DNA of 58,759 nt from Actinokineospora sp. NBRC 105648 (GCF_030269645.1 NZ_BSTR01000051.1:1-58759); one strand, 5' to 3'; positions 27,909 through 36,098 are shown, counted from the stretch's first letter. Translations and numbers: made by a program. Notes: generated by a model from the sequence alone, not told the origin.

Positions 27909-28014
27909 GTGCGGGGTAGATACCGGGCCAGGACCTTGATCTGGCTCCTGCGTTGCGAGTGTGGGGCTCGGCCTGGTGGGTTTTGCGCCCTGGGTTGCCC
28001 GGCTTACAAGCGGG

Positions 28015-28154
28015 GCTCGATCTAGTGAACTCGCTTCGTGTGGGGCCCCTAGAGCACCGCGGTGGGGAAAAAGCGTGGGGTGAAGGGCATCCCCACCACA
28101 GGTCAAGTTTAGCGGTGCTCTCCCCCCACACGAAGCGAGTCCACTAGATCGAGC
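28015..28154. repeat. Family A palindromic element, copy A2
   Basis: Nearly identical to A1: outer arms GCTCGATCTAGTG..CTCGCTTCGTGTGGGG with their complement, inner stem AGAGCACCGC/GCGGTGCTCT, core AAGGGCATCCCCACC. It sits between convergent genes. The left flank TTGCCCGGCTTACAAGCGG and right flank ATCCGTAGCGGGGCCG are shared with A1. Confidence 0.9.
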
Positions 28155-28174
28155 ATCCGTAGCGGGGCCGGCGG

Positions 28175-28283
28175 TACCAGCGGGGTCGGGATCCTGTCAC
28201 GTTCCAGCGGGGTCGGCCTTCCGCTGCGTTACCAGCGGGTCGGGATCTTGTCGTGCACCAGCGGGGAGGCCTTGCCGCTGCGG
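28175..28283 (+). repeat. Two tandem ~54-bp repeats (TACCAGCGGG type)
   Basis: Units starting at 28175 and 28230 share TACCAGCGGG, TCGGGATCYTGTC, CCAGCGGGG and CCGCTGCG. The reverse complement of the unit occurs twice at 58249-58379, and a partial copy follows A1 near 7532. In all three places it abuts the right end of a family A palindrome. Confidence 0.8.
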
Positions 28284-28316
28284 TTTGGTGGGTGGTGGGT
28301 GGGGACCCAACCAGCG

Positions 28317-28586
28317 TTAGTCCACGCGTTGAGCAGCCCGGGACCCGCGAGCTGATGCGCGTCGCTGCCACCCCATGATCCCCGCCCCAACCACCCCAAG
28401 CCCAGCCCCCGCCAACGCCGTCCACAGCCAGATCGGCGGCGTCGAGTCGAACCCGTACCGCGCGATCAGCAGTACCACCGCCGCCAGTGCCCACACGCCG
28501 GTGCCGACGTAGACGATCGGTGCCAGCGCCAACAGTCGAGCGGGTAGCGGCGGGGTCGGCCGCGCGGTGTCCTCAGATCCAGCCAC
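28317..28586 (-). CDS. DUF2530-family membrane protein
   Basis: The 89-aa product (GTG 28586) has PPLPARLLALAPIVYVGTGVWALAAVVLLIARYGFDSTPPIWLWTALAGAGLGVVGAGIMGWQRR: two transmembrane segments preceded by a Pro-rich turn, the recalled DUF2530 pattern. A longer start at 28622 would overlap the upstream acetyltransferase gene by 26 bases. The equivalent mycobacterial position is Rv0879c by recall. Function unknown. Confidence 0.78.
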   Translation of the reverse strand: MAGSEDTARPTPPLPARLLALAPIVYVGTGVWALAAVVLLIARYGFDSTPPIWLWTALAGAGLGVVGAGIMGWQRRASARGSRAAQRVD

Positions 28587-28596
28587 GTCCAGCAGG

Positions 28597-29118
28597 TTAC
28601 GCGTTGTCGTGCCGCAGCTCACGCACGTAGCGCAGTTCGCGCAGTGGGGGAGTCTCCCGGTCGTCGTACAGGACCTCGCCGTCCGGTGCCCAGCCCTTGC
28701 GGGAGTAGAAGGCGCAGGCGCGGTCGTTCCCGTCCGCCACCCACAGCATCGCCCGCGCGTAGCCCAGGTCCGACAGGTCGCCGATCACGTGGTCGTGCAG
28801 TGCTCCCGCCACGCCCGTGCCCCAGTGCTGCGGGTGCACGTTGAGCATCCACAGCTCCCCAGTCACTGCCTCCACCGCGCTGCGGGATGGGCCGACGGTG
28901 GCGATACCCGCCACCTCGCCCGCCACCTCCGCCACGAACGGCCGTGCCTCTCCGGGGGCGGCCAGGTTCGTGATCCAGGTCTCGGTGAACCGCGACTCGT
29001 CCAGGTCCGCGAGCCGCTCGACGCTCATGAGCCCGGCGTAGGCGCCGCGCCAGGCGGCCACGTGCACCCGGGCCATCGCTGCCGCGTCAGTGGTTTGAGC
29101 TGGGCGGATGGTGGTCAC
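28597..29118 (-). CDS. GNAT-family N-acetyltransferase
   Basis: The 173-aa protein has the GNAT order: IRPAQTTDAAAMARVHVAAWRGAYAGL, LWMLNVHPQHWGTGVAGALHDHVI (acetyl-CoA loop Q/R-x-x-G-x-G/A, here QHWGTGVA) and ARAMLWVADGNDRACAFYSRKGW. Acceptor unknown. Divergent from the MarR gene; upstream of DUF2530 on the same strand with an 10-base gap. Confidence 0.88.
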   Translation of the reverse strand: MTTIRPAQTTDAAAMARVHVAAWRGAYAGLMSVERLADLDESRFTETWITNLAAPGEARPFVAEVAGEVAGIATVGPSRSAVEAVTGELWMLNVHPQHWGTGVAGALHDHVIGDLSDLGYARAMLWVADGNDRACAFYSRKGWAPDGEVLYDDRETPPLRELRYVRELRHDNA

Positions 29119-29176
29119 CCCGCAACGGTAGCGGCCGCCGGGCTGTGATGTCCTCGTTAATTCGTAGCTCGACGAT

Positions 29177-29199
29177 TGGTTAGTGAGGTATGCTAACCA
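29177..29199. promoter_or_regulatory. Inverted repeat, MarR operator candidate
   Basis: TGGTTAG (29177-29183) and CTAACCA (29193-29199) are perfect arms with a 9-base spacer, immediately before the MarR coding start. A related GTTAG-N10-CTAAC repeat lies at the start of the second MFS gene (51711-51750). Confidence 0.6.
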
Positions 29200-29201
29200 T
29201 C

Positions 29202-29636
29202 GTGTCAGAGGAGTCGGAGCGGGCGCTGACCAGCCGACTGCGGTTGGCCGTGGTGCGGCTCAACCGCAGGCTGCGCGCGCAGCGCACCAACTCCTTGGTC
29301 ACGCTCACGCAGATCTCGGCGCTGTCCTGCCTGCACAAGTGCGGGCCGCTCTCGCCGGGGGAACTGGCCGCCAAAGAGGGCGTGCAACCGCCGTCGATGA
29401 CCCGGGTGATCGGCGCGCTGGAGGAGTTGGGCCTGGTCAGCCGCAAGCCGCACCCGAGTGACGGGCGGCAGGCGATCGTGGCCCTCACCGAGGCGGGTCT
29501 GGGGTACGTCGAGGCGGACATCTCGGCGCGTGAGGCGTGGCTGGACCGGCAGTTGGCCCAGCTGGACGACCAGGAGCGAGCGATCCTCGCCCAGGCCGCC
29601 GAGATCATCGACAGGATGGCGGGGAACCAGAACTAG
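29202..29636 (+). CDS. MarR-family transcriptional regulator
   Basis: A winged-helix regulator of about 144 aa: LTSRLRLAVVRLNRRLRAQ, then LTQISALSCLHKCGPLSPGELAAKEGVQPPSMTRVIGALEELGLVSRKPHPSDGRQ (helix-turn-helix and wing). GTG 29202 is preferred because the ATG at 29190 lies inside the operator-like repeat and has no spaced ribosome site. Its stop overlaps the start of the MFS gene by one base (TAGTG), so the pair is an operon of the usual MarR-exporter type. Ligand unknown. Position equals Rv0880 by recall. Confidence 0.88.
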   Translation: MSEESERALTSRLRLAVVRLNRRLRAQRTNSLVTLTQISALSCLHKCGPLSPGELAAKEGVQPPSMTRVIGALEELGLVSRKPHPSDGRQAIVALTEAGLGYVEADISAREAWLDRQLAQLDDQERAILAQAAEIIDRMAGNQN

Positions 29637-31012
29637 TGCAGGCATACGCGGGTGAGACCCAGGAACAGCAGACCGCACGCGCCACACCGACACCCGCGCC
29701 GACGCCGCACAGCCCCGATCCGAAGTCCACAGTGGACGCCAAGGCCGGGGTGTTCTCCTCGCTGCGGATCCGCAACTACCGGCTCTTCGCCACCGGTCAG
29801 GTCGTGTCCAATGTGGGCACCTGGATGCAGCGCATCGCCCAGGACTGGCTGGTCCTGGTGCTCACCGGGAACAACCCGGTCGCCCTCGGCATCGCCGCGG
29901 CGCTGCAGTTCCTGCCCACCCTGATGTTCTCGCTGTGGGCGGGCGTGCTGGCCGACCGGCTGGACAAGCGCAAGCTGCTCATCGGTGTCCAAATAGGACT
30001 CGCGTCCTGCGCCCTGGTGCTCGGCCTGCTGGACGTCACCGGCCTGGTGACGGTGTGGCACGTCTACGTGCTGTGCTTCGTGCTCGGCGCGTTCTCGGCG
30101 GTGGAAGTGCCGGTGCGCCAGTCGTTCGTGGCCGAGATCGTCGGCCGGGCGCAGGTCGCCAACGCGGTCGCGCTCAACTCCACCAGCTTCAACCTGGCCC
30201 GCATCGTCGGCCCGGCCATCGCCGGGGTGATGATCACCCTGGTCGGCACCGGCTGGCTCTTCGTCGGCAACGCGTTCTTCACCGTGGCGGTGATCGCCGG
30301 GCTGCTGATGATGGACCCGGCCAAGCTGCTGCGCACGCCGAAGGTGCCGCGCAGCAAGGGGCAGCTGCGCGAGGGCCTGCGCTACGTGCGCAAGCGCGCC
30401 GACATCATGACCGTGATGGTGCTGGTGTTCTTCGTCAGCACCTTCGGGATGACCTTCTTCGTCACCCTCGCCGTGGTCGCCGCCACCGTGTTCAACCGCG
30501 ACGCCGCCGGGTACGGCCTGCTCTCGACCACGCTGGCCATCGGCACCCTCGCGGGCGCCATCTGGGCGGTCAAGCGCAGCTCGCGCGGCAAACCGCGCAC
30601 GTCGCTGCTGCTCGGCGCCGCGTTCGCCTTCGGTGTGCTGGAGGTGGTGGTGGGGCTGATGCCGACCTACACCAGCTTCGCCCTCGCGCTGATCCCGGTC
30701 GGGCTGTGCCTGATGACCTTCATGACGGTGGCGAACTCGACCGTGCAGCTCGCGGTCGCCCCGGAGATGCGCGGCCGGGTGATGGGCCTCTACATGCTGG
30801 TCTTCGTCGGCGGCAACCCGCTGGGCGCCCCGATGGTCGGCTGGATGGCCGACCAGTGGGGCGCGCGCTCGCCGTTCATCATCGGCGGGGCGATCGCCGC
30901 GGTCACGGCCATCACCTGCGGGCTGGTCCTGCTGCGCCGCGGCGGCGTGCAGCTGCCGGTCACCGGCTGGGGCAGGTTGCTGCTGCGCCGCCCGGCGGGT
31001 CAGAACCGGTAG
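29636..31012 (+). CDS. MFS exporter, EntS/DHA3-like
   Basis: GTG 29636 is in frame and overlaps the MarR stop. After a 45-residue hydrophilic start, SSLRIRNYRLFATGQVVSNVGTWMQRIAQDWLVL opens a 12-helix transporter with the MFS loop GVLADRLDKRKLL and VGRAQVANAVALNSTSFNLARIVGPAIAG, a DHA3-group feature also seen in enterobactin exporters. The substrate is not known. Control by the MarR protein is likely. Its 3' end overlaps the convergent gene by 13 bases. Confidence 0.88.
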   Translation: MQAYAGETQEQQTARATPTPAPTPHSPDPKSTVDAKAGVFSSLRIRNYRLFATGQVVSNVGTWMQRIAQDWLVLVLTGNNPVALGIAAALQFLPTLMFSLWAGVLADRLDKRKLLIGVQIGLASCALVLGLLDVTGLVTVWHVYVLCFVLGAFSAVEVPVRQSFVAEIVGRAQVANAVALNSTSFNLARIVGPAIAGVMITLVGTGWLFVGNAFFTVAVIAGLLMMDPAKLLRTPKVPRSKGQLREGLRYVRKRADIMTVMVLVFFVSTFGMTFFVTLAVVAATVFNRDAAGYGLLSTTLAIGTLAGAIWAVKRSSRGKPRTSLLLGAAFAFGVLEVVVGLMPTYTSFALALIPVGLCLMTFMTVANSTVQLAVAPEMRGRVMGLYMLVFVGGNPLGAPMVGWMADQWGARSPFIIGGAIAAVTAITCGLVLLRRGGVQLPVTGWGRLLLRRPAGQNR

Positions 31013-31449
31013 GTCGCGCCGAAGCTGGTGACCCAGCCCTGGGTCTGCACGTTGTCCTTGTTCTGGATCTGGAAGTCCAGGCCGACCCGGACCTCGAGGT
31101 TGCGCACGTGCGTCTCGCGCAGCCGCAGCTCGATGCCCTGGGTGGTGCCCCAGTTGTTGTTGGTGGCCACGTTCGCCGCGCCCTTGAGCAGCACCTCGCC
31201 GAGCACCGGGCCGAGCTCGGGCAGCTTCCAGTGCAGGTAGTTCATCGTGACGGCGGCCTGCAGCGGGCCGACGCCGAACGGGTACTTGAGCTCGATGTCG
31301 CCGCCGAACACCGACAGCTGCCCGATCCGGTCGGGCACGTCGCCGAGCTTGATGTCGGTGAGGGTGAACTTGATCGTGCCGGTGTAGACGCCCTGCAGGT
31401 CGTTCTTGACCCCGACGCTGATGCTGCCCGGGCTCGCGGGGGTGGTCAT
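31000..31449 (-). CDS. Unrecognised 149-aa beta-rich protein of an iron-box operon
   Basis: I do not recognise a family. The ATG at 31449 overlaps the stop of the preceding small gene by one base (TGATG). The sequence has alternating polar and hydrophobic residues (GTIKFTLTDIKL, QAAVTMNYLHW, LEVRVGLDFQI) and ends in SFGATYRF, a terminal aromatic of the sort seen in beta-barrels, though no signal peptide is present. It lacks Cys and long hydrophobic helices. Position behind a DtxR/IdeR-type box suggests expression in low iron. It could be a structural, binding or phage-derived protein; none is favoured. Confidence 0.7.
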   Translation of the reverse strand: MTTPASPGSISVGVKNDLQGVYTGTIKFTLTDIKLGDVPDRIGQLSVFGGDIELKYPFGVGPLQAAVTMNYLHWKLPELGPVLGEVLLKGAANVATNNNWGTTQGIELRLRETHVRNLEVRVGLDFQIQNKDNVQTQGWVTSFGATYRF

Positions 31450-31655
31450 CAGGCATACCTCGTCTCGTCGTGGACACCGGCGCCGTCGTCGATGCCCTCC
31501 ACGCCGGGCAGCTCGGCCTGGGCCAGCCACTCCAGGCCCGCGTCGTCGGTCTCCACGGTGTCGGCACCCCAGGCGACCTCCGCCGCCAGGTCGTCGAGCT
31601 CGAACTCGGTCGACTCGGGGATCTCCAGGTGGTCTTCATCCATGCCGTTGAGCAT
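31449..31655 (-). CDS. Small acidic protein, first gene of the iron-box operon
   Basis: The 68-aa product (ATG 31655; Met5 at 31643 also possible) has about 21 Asp/Glu, one Arg and no Lys: LEIPESTEFELDDLAAEVAWG in the N-terminal half, then AGLEWLAQAELPGVEGIDDG. It has no signal peptide or Cys. Its length, acidity and place before an unknown gene would suit a peptide precursor, a metal binder or a small regulator; none is shown. It starts 92 bases downstream of an iron-box. Codon bias supports coding. Confidence 0.62.
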   Translation of the reverse strand: MLNGMDEDHLEIPESTEFELDDLAAEVAWGADTVETDDAGLEWLAQAELPGVEGIDDGAGVHDETRYA

Positions 31656-31746
31656 GTCCGCCCAGGTCAGGCCCGGGACGGGGTGCCGGGGAGACCTTCG
31701 GGGAGCCCGGACTCGCCCGATCGCGCACTGGGGGTTGCGCCGCTGT

Positions 31747-31765
31747 GCAGGTAAGGCTAACCTAA
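31747..31765 (-). promoter_or_regulatory. DtxR/IdeR-type iron box
   Basis: GCAGGTAAGGCTAACCTAA matches the consensus TTAGGTTAGGCTAACCTAA at 16 of 19 positions, with the whole right half identical. It lies upstream of the two-gene unit at 31655-31000 and downstream of the sodA terminators. Iron-dependent repression by a DtxR-family protein follows from the site; no such regulator gene is in the window. Confidence 0.75.
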
Positions 31766-31810
31766 GTCTTGTCCGCTTCGTGGTGGGAGCGGCAGTCAGT
31801 TCGGGAACAG

Positions 31811-31850
31811 CGAGACCCCCCGCACCAAGCGTCCGGTGCGGGGGGTCTCG
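31811..31850. terminator. Terminator hairpin 1 after sodA
   Basis: CGAGACCCCCCGCACC and its complement (31811-31826 with 31835-31850) form a perfect 16-bp stem with an 8-base loop. No U-tract, as usual in high-GC actinobacteria. Confidence 0.8.
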
Positions 31851-31871
31851 CGTATTCGGGATCGGGCATGA

Positions 31872-31905
31872 CGAGACCCCCGCACGCGTGCGCACGGGGG
31901 TCTCG
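31872..31905. terminator. Terminator hairpin 2 after sodA
   Basis: CGAGACCCCCG and CGGGGGTCTCG pair around a GC-rich loop that is itself palindromic. The stem base is identical to hairpin 1, 61 bases away, so the two are probably a duplication. Together they separate sodA from the iron-box unit. Confidence 0.78.
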
Positions 31906-31956
31906 CTACTGCGGCAAGGCGGCTTGTCGGAGCATCCCTGCCGGATCCGTGGGCCC

Positions 31957-32592
31957 TTACTCAGCCGGAGCGGGTGGGCGCAGGCCGTTGACGCCCGCGC
32001 GGGCCGCCTCGAAGCGGGTCGTCACGTCCGCCCAGTCGACGATGTTCCAGAGGCGGTCGATGTAGTCGGTCTTCACGTTCTTGTACTGCAGGTAGTACGC
32101 GTGCTCCCAGGTGTCGAACACCAGCAGCGGCGTGGTGGCGATCGACAGGTTCGAGTGGTGGTCCTTGAGCTGCTGGGTGATCAGCCGCTCGCCGACCGGG
32201 TCCCAGGCGAGGATGCCCCAGCCGGAGCCCTGGATGGTGCCGGCGACGGCGTTGAGCTGGGCCCGCAGCCCGTCGAACGAGCCGAAGTGCTCGTCGACGG
32301 CGGCGGCGAGTTCGCCGGTGGGCTTGTCGCCGCCGTCCGGGCTCAGGTTCTTCCACCACTGCGCGTGCAGGGTGTGGCCCGCGAGGTTGAACGCCAGCGT
32401 GGTCTCCAGGCCGACGATCGAGCTGAAGTCGCCCTTGTCCCGGGCGGCGGCGATCTTCTCCAGGGTGTCGTTGGTGCCCTTGACGTAAGCGGCGTGGTGC
32501 TTGCTGTGGTGGAGTTCGTTGATCTCGCCGATGATCACCGGCTCGAGTTGCCCGTAGTCGTAGTCGAGGTCGGGCAGGACGTAGGGAGCCAC
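31957..32592 (-). CDS. sodA: Superoxide dismutase, Fe/Mn type
   Basis: Dismutates superoxide to oxygen and hydrogen peroxide. The 211-aa protein has the full signature: LHHSKHHAAYV with the first ligand near His28, LAGHTLHAQWWKNL with the second near His76, and VFDTWEHAYYLQYKN with Asp160 and His164. The usual bacterial form has D-V-W-E; here Thr replaces Val. Metal choice cannot be read reliably. Start is GTG. No signal peptide, so cytoplasmic unless exported by another route. Two hairpins follow the gene. Confidence 0.95.
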   Translation of the reverse strand: MAPYVLPDLDYDYGQLEPVIIGEINELHHSKHHAAYVKGTNDTLEKIAAARDKGDFSSIVGLETTLAFNLAGHTLHAQWWKNLSPDGGDKPTGELAAAVDEHFGSFDGLRAQLNAVAGTIQGSGWGILAWDPVGERLITQQLKDHHSNLSIATTPLLVFDTWEHAYYLQYKNVKTDYIDRLWNIVDWADVTTRFEAARAGVNGLRPPAPAE

Positions 32593-32681
32593 GAGTCGAT
32601 TCCTTTGCTGCCAGTCGGTACTACTTGCAACATACTGGCGATAGACCGGTGCCGCCGACCGGGGTCCACAGTGCGGACGGC

Positions 32682-34181
32682 TCAGCCCGCCACCGGCCAG
32701 GTGTGCACGGGCTCACCAGCGTCGCTGAGCTCGATGTAGCGGCGCAGCATCGACGCCAGGGCGGCGTCGCGGTCCAGGCCGCGCGACTCCAGGCACGCGA
32801 CCGTCTCGCGCTGCCAGGTCGACCCCGTCCGCCGGGCCAGGCAGCGGCGCTCGATGACCCCGAGGTACCGCTCGCGCGCGGCGTCGGAGACACCGCAGTC
32901 CTTGAGGCCCTCGTGCGCCATCGGCAGCAGCTTGCGCAGCACCAGCTCGTCCGGTGGCACCCAGCCGATGCCCGGCCAGTACAGCTGGGCGCCGAAGGCG
33001 TGCCGGGCGCCGGCGTGCAGGTTCTCCTCGGCTGCCTGGAACGACATCTGCGTCCACAGTGGACGTTCCTCGGTGGTCAGCGCCCGCTGCGCGCCGAAGA
33101 AGAACGCCGCGTTGGCGATCAGGTCGAGCACGGTCGGGCCCGCGGGCAGCACCCGGTTCTCCACCCGCAGGTGCGGTACGTCGTCCATCACGTCGTACAC
33201 CGGGCGGTTCCAGCGCCAGATGGTGCCGTTGTGCAGCCGCAGCTCCGCCAGCCGCGGCGCGCGGCCGGAGTCCAGCGCCTCGAACGGGTCCTCGTCGTCG
33301 ACCTCGGGCAGCAGACCGGGGAAGTAGCGCACGTTCTCCTCGAACAAGTCGAAGATCGAGGTGATCCACCGTTCGCCGAACCAGACCCGCGGTCGGACGC
33401 CCTGGTTCTTCAGCTCCTGCGGGCGGGTGTCGGTCGCCTGCAGGAACAGCGGGATGCGGGTCTCGTGCCAGAGTGCCTTGCGCAGCAGGAAAGGCGAGTT
33501 CGCCGCGATGGCGACCTGCACCCCCGCCAGGCACTGCGCGGCGTTCCAGTTGGCCGCGAACTTGTCCGGTGCAACTTGCAAGTGCAGCTGCGCGGACGTG
33601 CACGCCGACTCCGGCATGATCGACTCCTGCAGCGCGCGCAGCCGCTCGGCCCGCTGCCCGGGCATCGGCACGCCCTCCATGTGCAGCAGGATCTCCTCGC
33701 CGCGCGCGGCGAAGATCTGGTCGTTCAGCCTGCCGTAGCGGGGAAGCGGGGTCAGCCACCTGCTCTCGAAGTGCTCACCGCGCAGCGTCGGCAAGGCGCC
33801 GATCATGACCAGCCGGGCCCCGGCGTCCTGCGCCTTGTGACCGGCTTCGGCCAGGGAGTGCCGCAGCTCGGTCTCCAGCTCGGTCGACTCCGCACCGCGC
33901 AGCGGGCGCGGGCGGACGTTGAGCTCGAGGTTGTGCTGGCCCAGTTCGGTTGTGTAGCAAGGGTCGTCTATCTTCTCCAGGACCGTCCGGTTGAGCATGG
34001 CGGGCTGCAGCGCGCCGTCGACCAGGTTGAGCTCGATCTCCAGGCCCATCCTCGGGGGCTCCTCGGCGAAACCGCCGTCGGTCAGCATCCGCTCCAGCGC
34101 GTCGAGGCACCGCTGTACCTTCTGGCGATAGCGTTGCCGGTCTTCTCGGCTGAAAGCGTCTGTTCGAACATCTTGCCCCAT
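32682..34181 (-). CDS. Glutamate-cysteine ligase family protein
   Basis: A 499-aa protein of the carboxylate-amine ligase (GCS2-related) family, with RMGLEIELNLVDG at the N-terminus (metal-binding Glu), NLELNVRPRPL, and ADIHLQ-like CTSAQLHLQVAPDKFAANWN. The family makes gamma-glutamyl bonds. In actinobacteria relatives include EgtA of ergothioneine synthesis, but no other egt gene is adjacent, so the product is not assigned. ATG 34181 is chosen for its GGGAGG site; a further start at 34217 lacks one. Confidence 0.8.
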   Translation of the reverse strand: MGQDVRTDAFSREDRQRYRQKVQRCLDALERMLTDGGFAEEPPRMGLEIELNLVDGALQPAMLNRTVLEKIDDPCYTTELGQHNLELNVRPRPLRGAESTELETELRHSLAEAGHKAQDAGARLVMIGALPTLRGEHFESRWLTPLPRYGRLNDQIFAARGEEILLHMEGVPMPGQRAERLRALQESIMPESACTSAQLHLQVAPDKFAANWNAAQCLAGVQVAIAANSPFLLRKALWHETRIPLFLQATDTRPQELKNQGVRPRVWFGERWITSIFDLFEENVRYFPGLLPEVDDEDPFEALDSGRAPRLAELRLHNGTIWRWNRPVYDVMDDVPHLRVENRVLPAGPTVLDLIANAAFFFGAQRALTTEERPLWTQMSFQAAEENLHAGARHAFGAQLYWPGIGWVPPDELVLRKLLPMAHEGLKDCGVSDAARERYLGVIERRCLARRTGSTWQRETVACLESRGLDRDAALASMLRRYIELSDAGEPVHTWPVAG

Positions 34182-34358
34182 GCCGCCCTCCCGTCCGGCC
34201 GGATCGGCGTCCGGCACACGCGCGGGGAGCCAACATTCGCACAGCCGGCACCCCCCGGCTAGCGGCCAAATTGGTGCACTCCGTTATCCCTGTGTAACAC
34301 AGAGCGAGCGGCGGACGATGGGCGTACCTCTGGTTCGCCGACGTGCGAGACTGCCCCC

Positions 34359-35195
34359 GTGGCGCAGGTGATCGAGGTGGGTGACCCGGCGGATCCGCGG
34401 CTGGACGACTTCCGCGACCTGTCGACCGCTGACCGCCGCCCGGACCGTCCGGGTGGGCGGGGGCTGGTGATCGCCGAGGGTGTCGTGGTGGTCGAGAGAT
34501 TGCTGGCCTCGCCCTACCCAGTGCGCGCGCTGCTCGGGGTCCGCCGTCGGGTCGAAGCCCTGGCGCCACTTCTGGAGCGGCACGACGTCCCCGCCTATGT
34601 GGCCACCGCCGAGGTGATGGCCGAGGCCGTCGGGTTCCATCTGAACCGTGGTGTGCTGGCCTGTGCCGACCGCGCCCCCGCGCCCGACCCGCTCGACTTC
34701 GTCGCGCACGCCCGCACGCTCGCGGTGCTCGAGGGCGTCGGCGACCACGAGAACCTGGGCGCGCTGTTCCGCAACGCGGCGGCCCTGGGTGTGGACGGCG
34801 TACTCCTGGGACCCGGTTGCAGCGACCCGCTCTACCGGCGCAGCGTCCGGGTATCGATGGGACACGTGCTCGCCGTCCCGTTCGCACCGCTGGAGCCGTG
34901 GCCGGACGGGCTGAAGTGGTTGCGCGACAGCGGGTTCTCGATCCTGGCGCTCACCCCGCGGGCCGATTCGGTACCGCTGTCCGAGGCCGCTCGCGGGTGC
35001 GAACGGGTGGCTGTCCTGCTGGGCTCCGAGGGCCCAGGACTGACGTCGGACGCCATCGCCGCCGCCGACCACGCGGTCCGGATCCCGATGGCGCGCGGTG
35101 TGGACTCCCTCAACGTGGCCACCGCCGCGGCGGTCGCCTTCTACGCCCTCGGTGTCGGGGAAAGGGAAACCGGTGGAACTACGCGTCAAGGATGA
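34359..35195 (+). CDS. TrmH/SpoU-family RNA 2'-O-methyltransferase
   Basis: The 278-aa protein has SpoU knot motifs: DHENLGALFRNAAALGVDGVLLGP (motif 1), LLGSEGPGL (motif 2) and IPMARGVDSLNVATAAAVAFY (motif 3), which bind SAM in a trefoil knot. An N-terminal RNA-binding part precedes (RGLVIAEGVVVVERLLAS). Target may be rRNA or tRNA. Start is GTG. It overlaps the DUF2537 gene by 23 bases, as in the recalled Rv0881-Rv0882 pair. Confidence 0.92.
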   Translation: MAQVIEVGDPADPRLDDFRDLSTADRRPDRPGGRGLVIAEGVVVVERLLASPYPVRALLGVRRRVEALAPLLERHDVPAYVATAEVMAEAVGFHLNRGVLACADRAPAPDPLDFVAHARTLAVLEGVGDHENLGALFRNAAALGVDGVLLGPGCSDPLYRRSVRVSMGHVLAVPFAPLEPWPDGLKWLRDSGFSILALTPRADSVPLSEAARGCERVAVLLGSEGPGLTSDAIAAADHAVRIPMARGVDSLNVATAAAVAFYALGVGERETGGTTRQG

Positions 35196-35784
35196 CCACG
35201 CCGTCCTCACCGGCGACGACGGCACCGGTGTGCGGGAGGTCGACCCGCACACCCTGCCGCTGGGCGCCGACCTCGCCGAGGCCCTGCACGAGTGGGCGCG
35301 GGTGGTCGGCGCGGTCCGCCGCGGCGCCCCCGACGACCCGGCCACCGAAGTCGTCTCCCGCCGCGGCCACCGGCTGGCCGAACGGGTGGCGGGCGTCATG
35401 GGCGCCCCGATCAGCTACGTGGACCCCCTGTCGGGAAAGGTGTCGGTTGTGGAACCACCAGTCGTCGAGGTCGATGAGCCCCAGGTCGTGCCCGCCACCG
35501 AGGCCGCGCGGGCCGAACCAGCCGAACCGACGCCGTGGGCGACCGGCCTGCTGGTGGCGGCATTCGTGTTGGCACTGGTGCTCTTCGCGGTGCTCACCCT
35601 GGCGCTGACCCTCTACGAGACCAACCCGTTCCTGGCCGTCGCCTCGAACCTGGTGGTCAGCGCGGGCCTACTGCCCTCGGTCTGGCTGGCCCGCCGCGTA
35701 CCGACCTGGCGCTGGGTGGCGGTCGGCGTGGCAGGCGGTATCGCACTGGGCTGGCTGGCCTTGCCCTTCATCGTCTTCAGCTAG
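35173..35784 (+). CDS. DUF2537-family membrane protein
   Basis: GTG 35173 (site GGGGAAAGGGAAACC upstream) starts VELRVKDDHAVLTGDDG. A hydrophilic N-terminal half (PHTLPLGADLAEALHEWARV, RRGHRLAERVAGVMGAPISYVDPLSGKV) is followed by three hydrophobic segments with conserved YETNPFLAVASNLVVSAGLLPS. This is the recalled DUF2537 arrangement in actinobacteria. Function unknown. It ends at 35784 next to the C1 palindrome, convergent with the ABC exporter genes. Confidence 0.82.
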   Translation: MELRVKDDHAVLTGDDGTGVREVDPHTLPLGADLAEALHEWARVVGAVRRGAPDDPATEVVSRRGHRLAERVAGVMGAPISYVDPLSGKVSVVEPPVVEVDEPQVVPATEAARAEPAEPTPWATGLLVAAFVLALVLFAVLTLALTLYETNPFLAVASNLVVSAGLLPSVWLARRVPTWRWVAVGVAGGIALGWLALPFIVFS

Positions 35785-35960
35785 TGCTTCCTTAATGCCG
35801 GTTGCCTTCCTGAGGTTTCGCTTCGCTCCTTTGGTGTCGCGGTGCGACTCCGCTCGCGTGTTCCTCGATGGTGCCCGGTATCCCCAGCAAACCGCTCCCG
35901 CAGCACATCCCCACAGCGAACCGCACCCGCCCGCACACCCCACCCGCAGACCACTCCCGC

Positions 35961-36074
35961 CCCTGCATCCCATACGCAGCCAAAACACGGGCTGGTGGTC
36001 GGTGTCAAGGCATCTTTCCCGCCTTGACACCGACCACCAGCCCGTAGTCACAATTGTGCGTAGGGGATACAGGG
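35961..36074. repeat. Family C palindromic element, copy C1
   Basis: An inner 25-bp perfect stem (35987-36011 with 36021-36045) encloses the loop ATCTTTCCC. An outer stem pairs CCCTGCATCCCATACGCA (35961-35978) with TGCGTAGGGGATACAGGG (36057-36074), two mismatches. It fills the space between convergent genes, so a two-way terminator is a natural reading, but there is no U-tract. Confidence 0.88.
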
Positions 36075-36098
36075 CCACCCCAGCCGCACACCAAGGAA

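Noticed and set aside
31656..31895. Extension of the acidic small ORF through the iron box
   Set aside because: The upstream frame would be translated from the iron box and terminator region and changes abruptly in composition.
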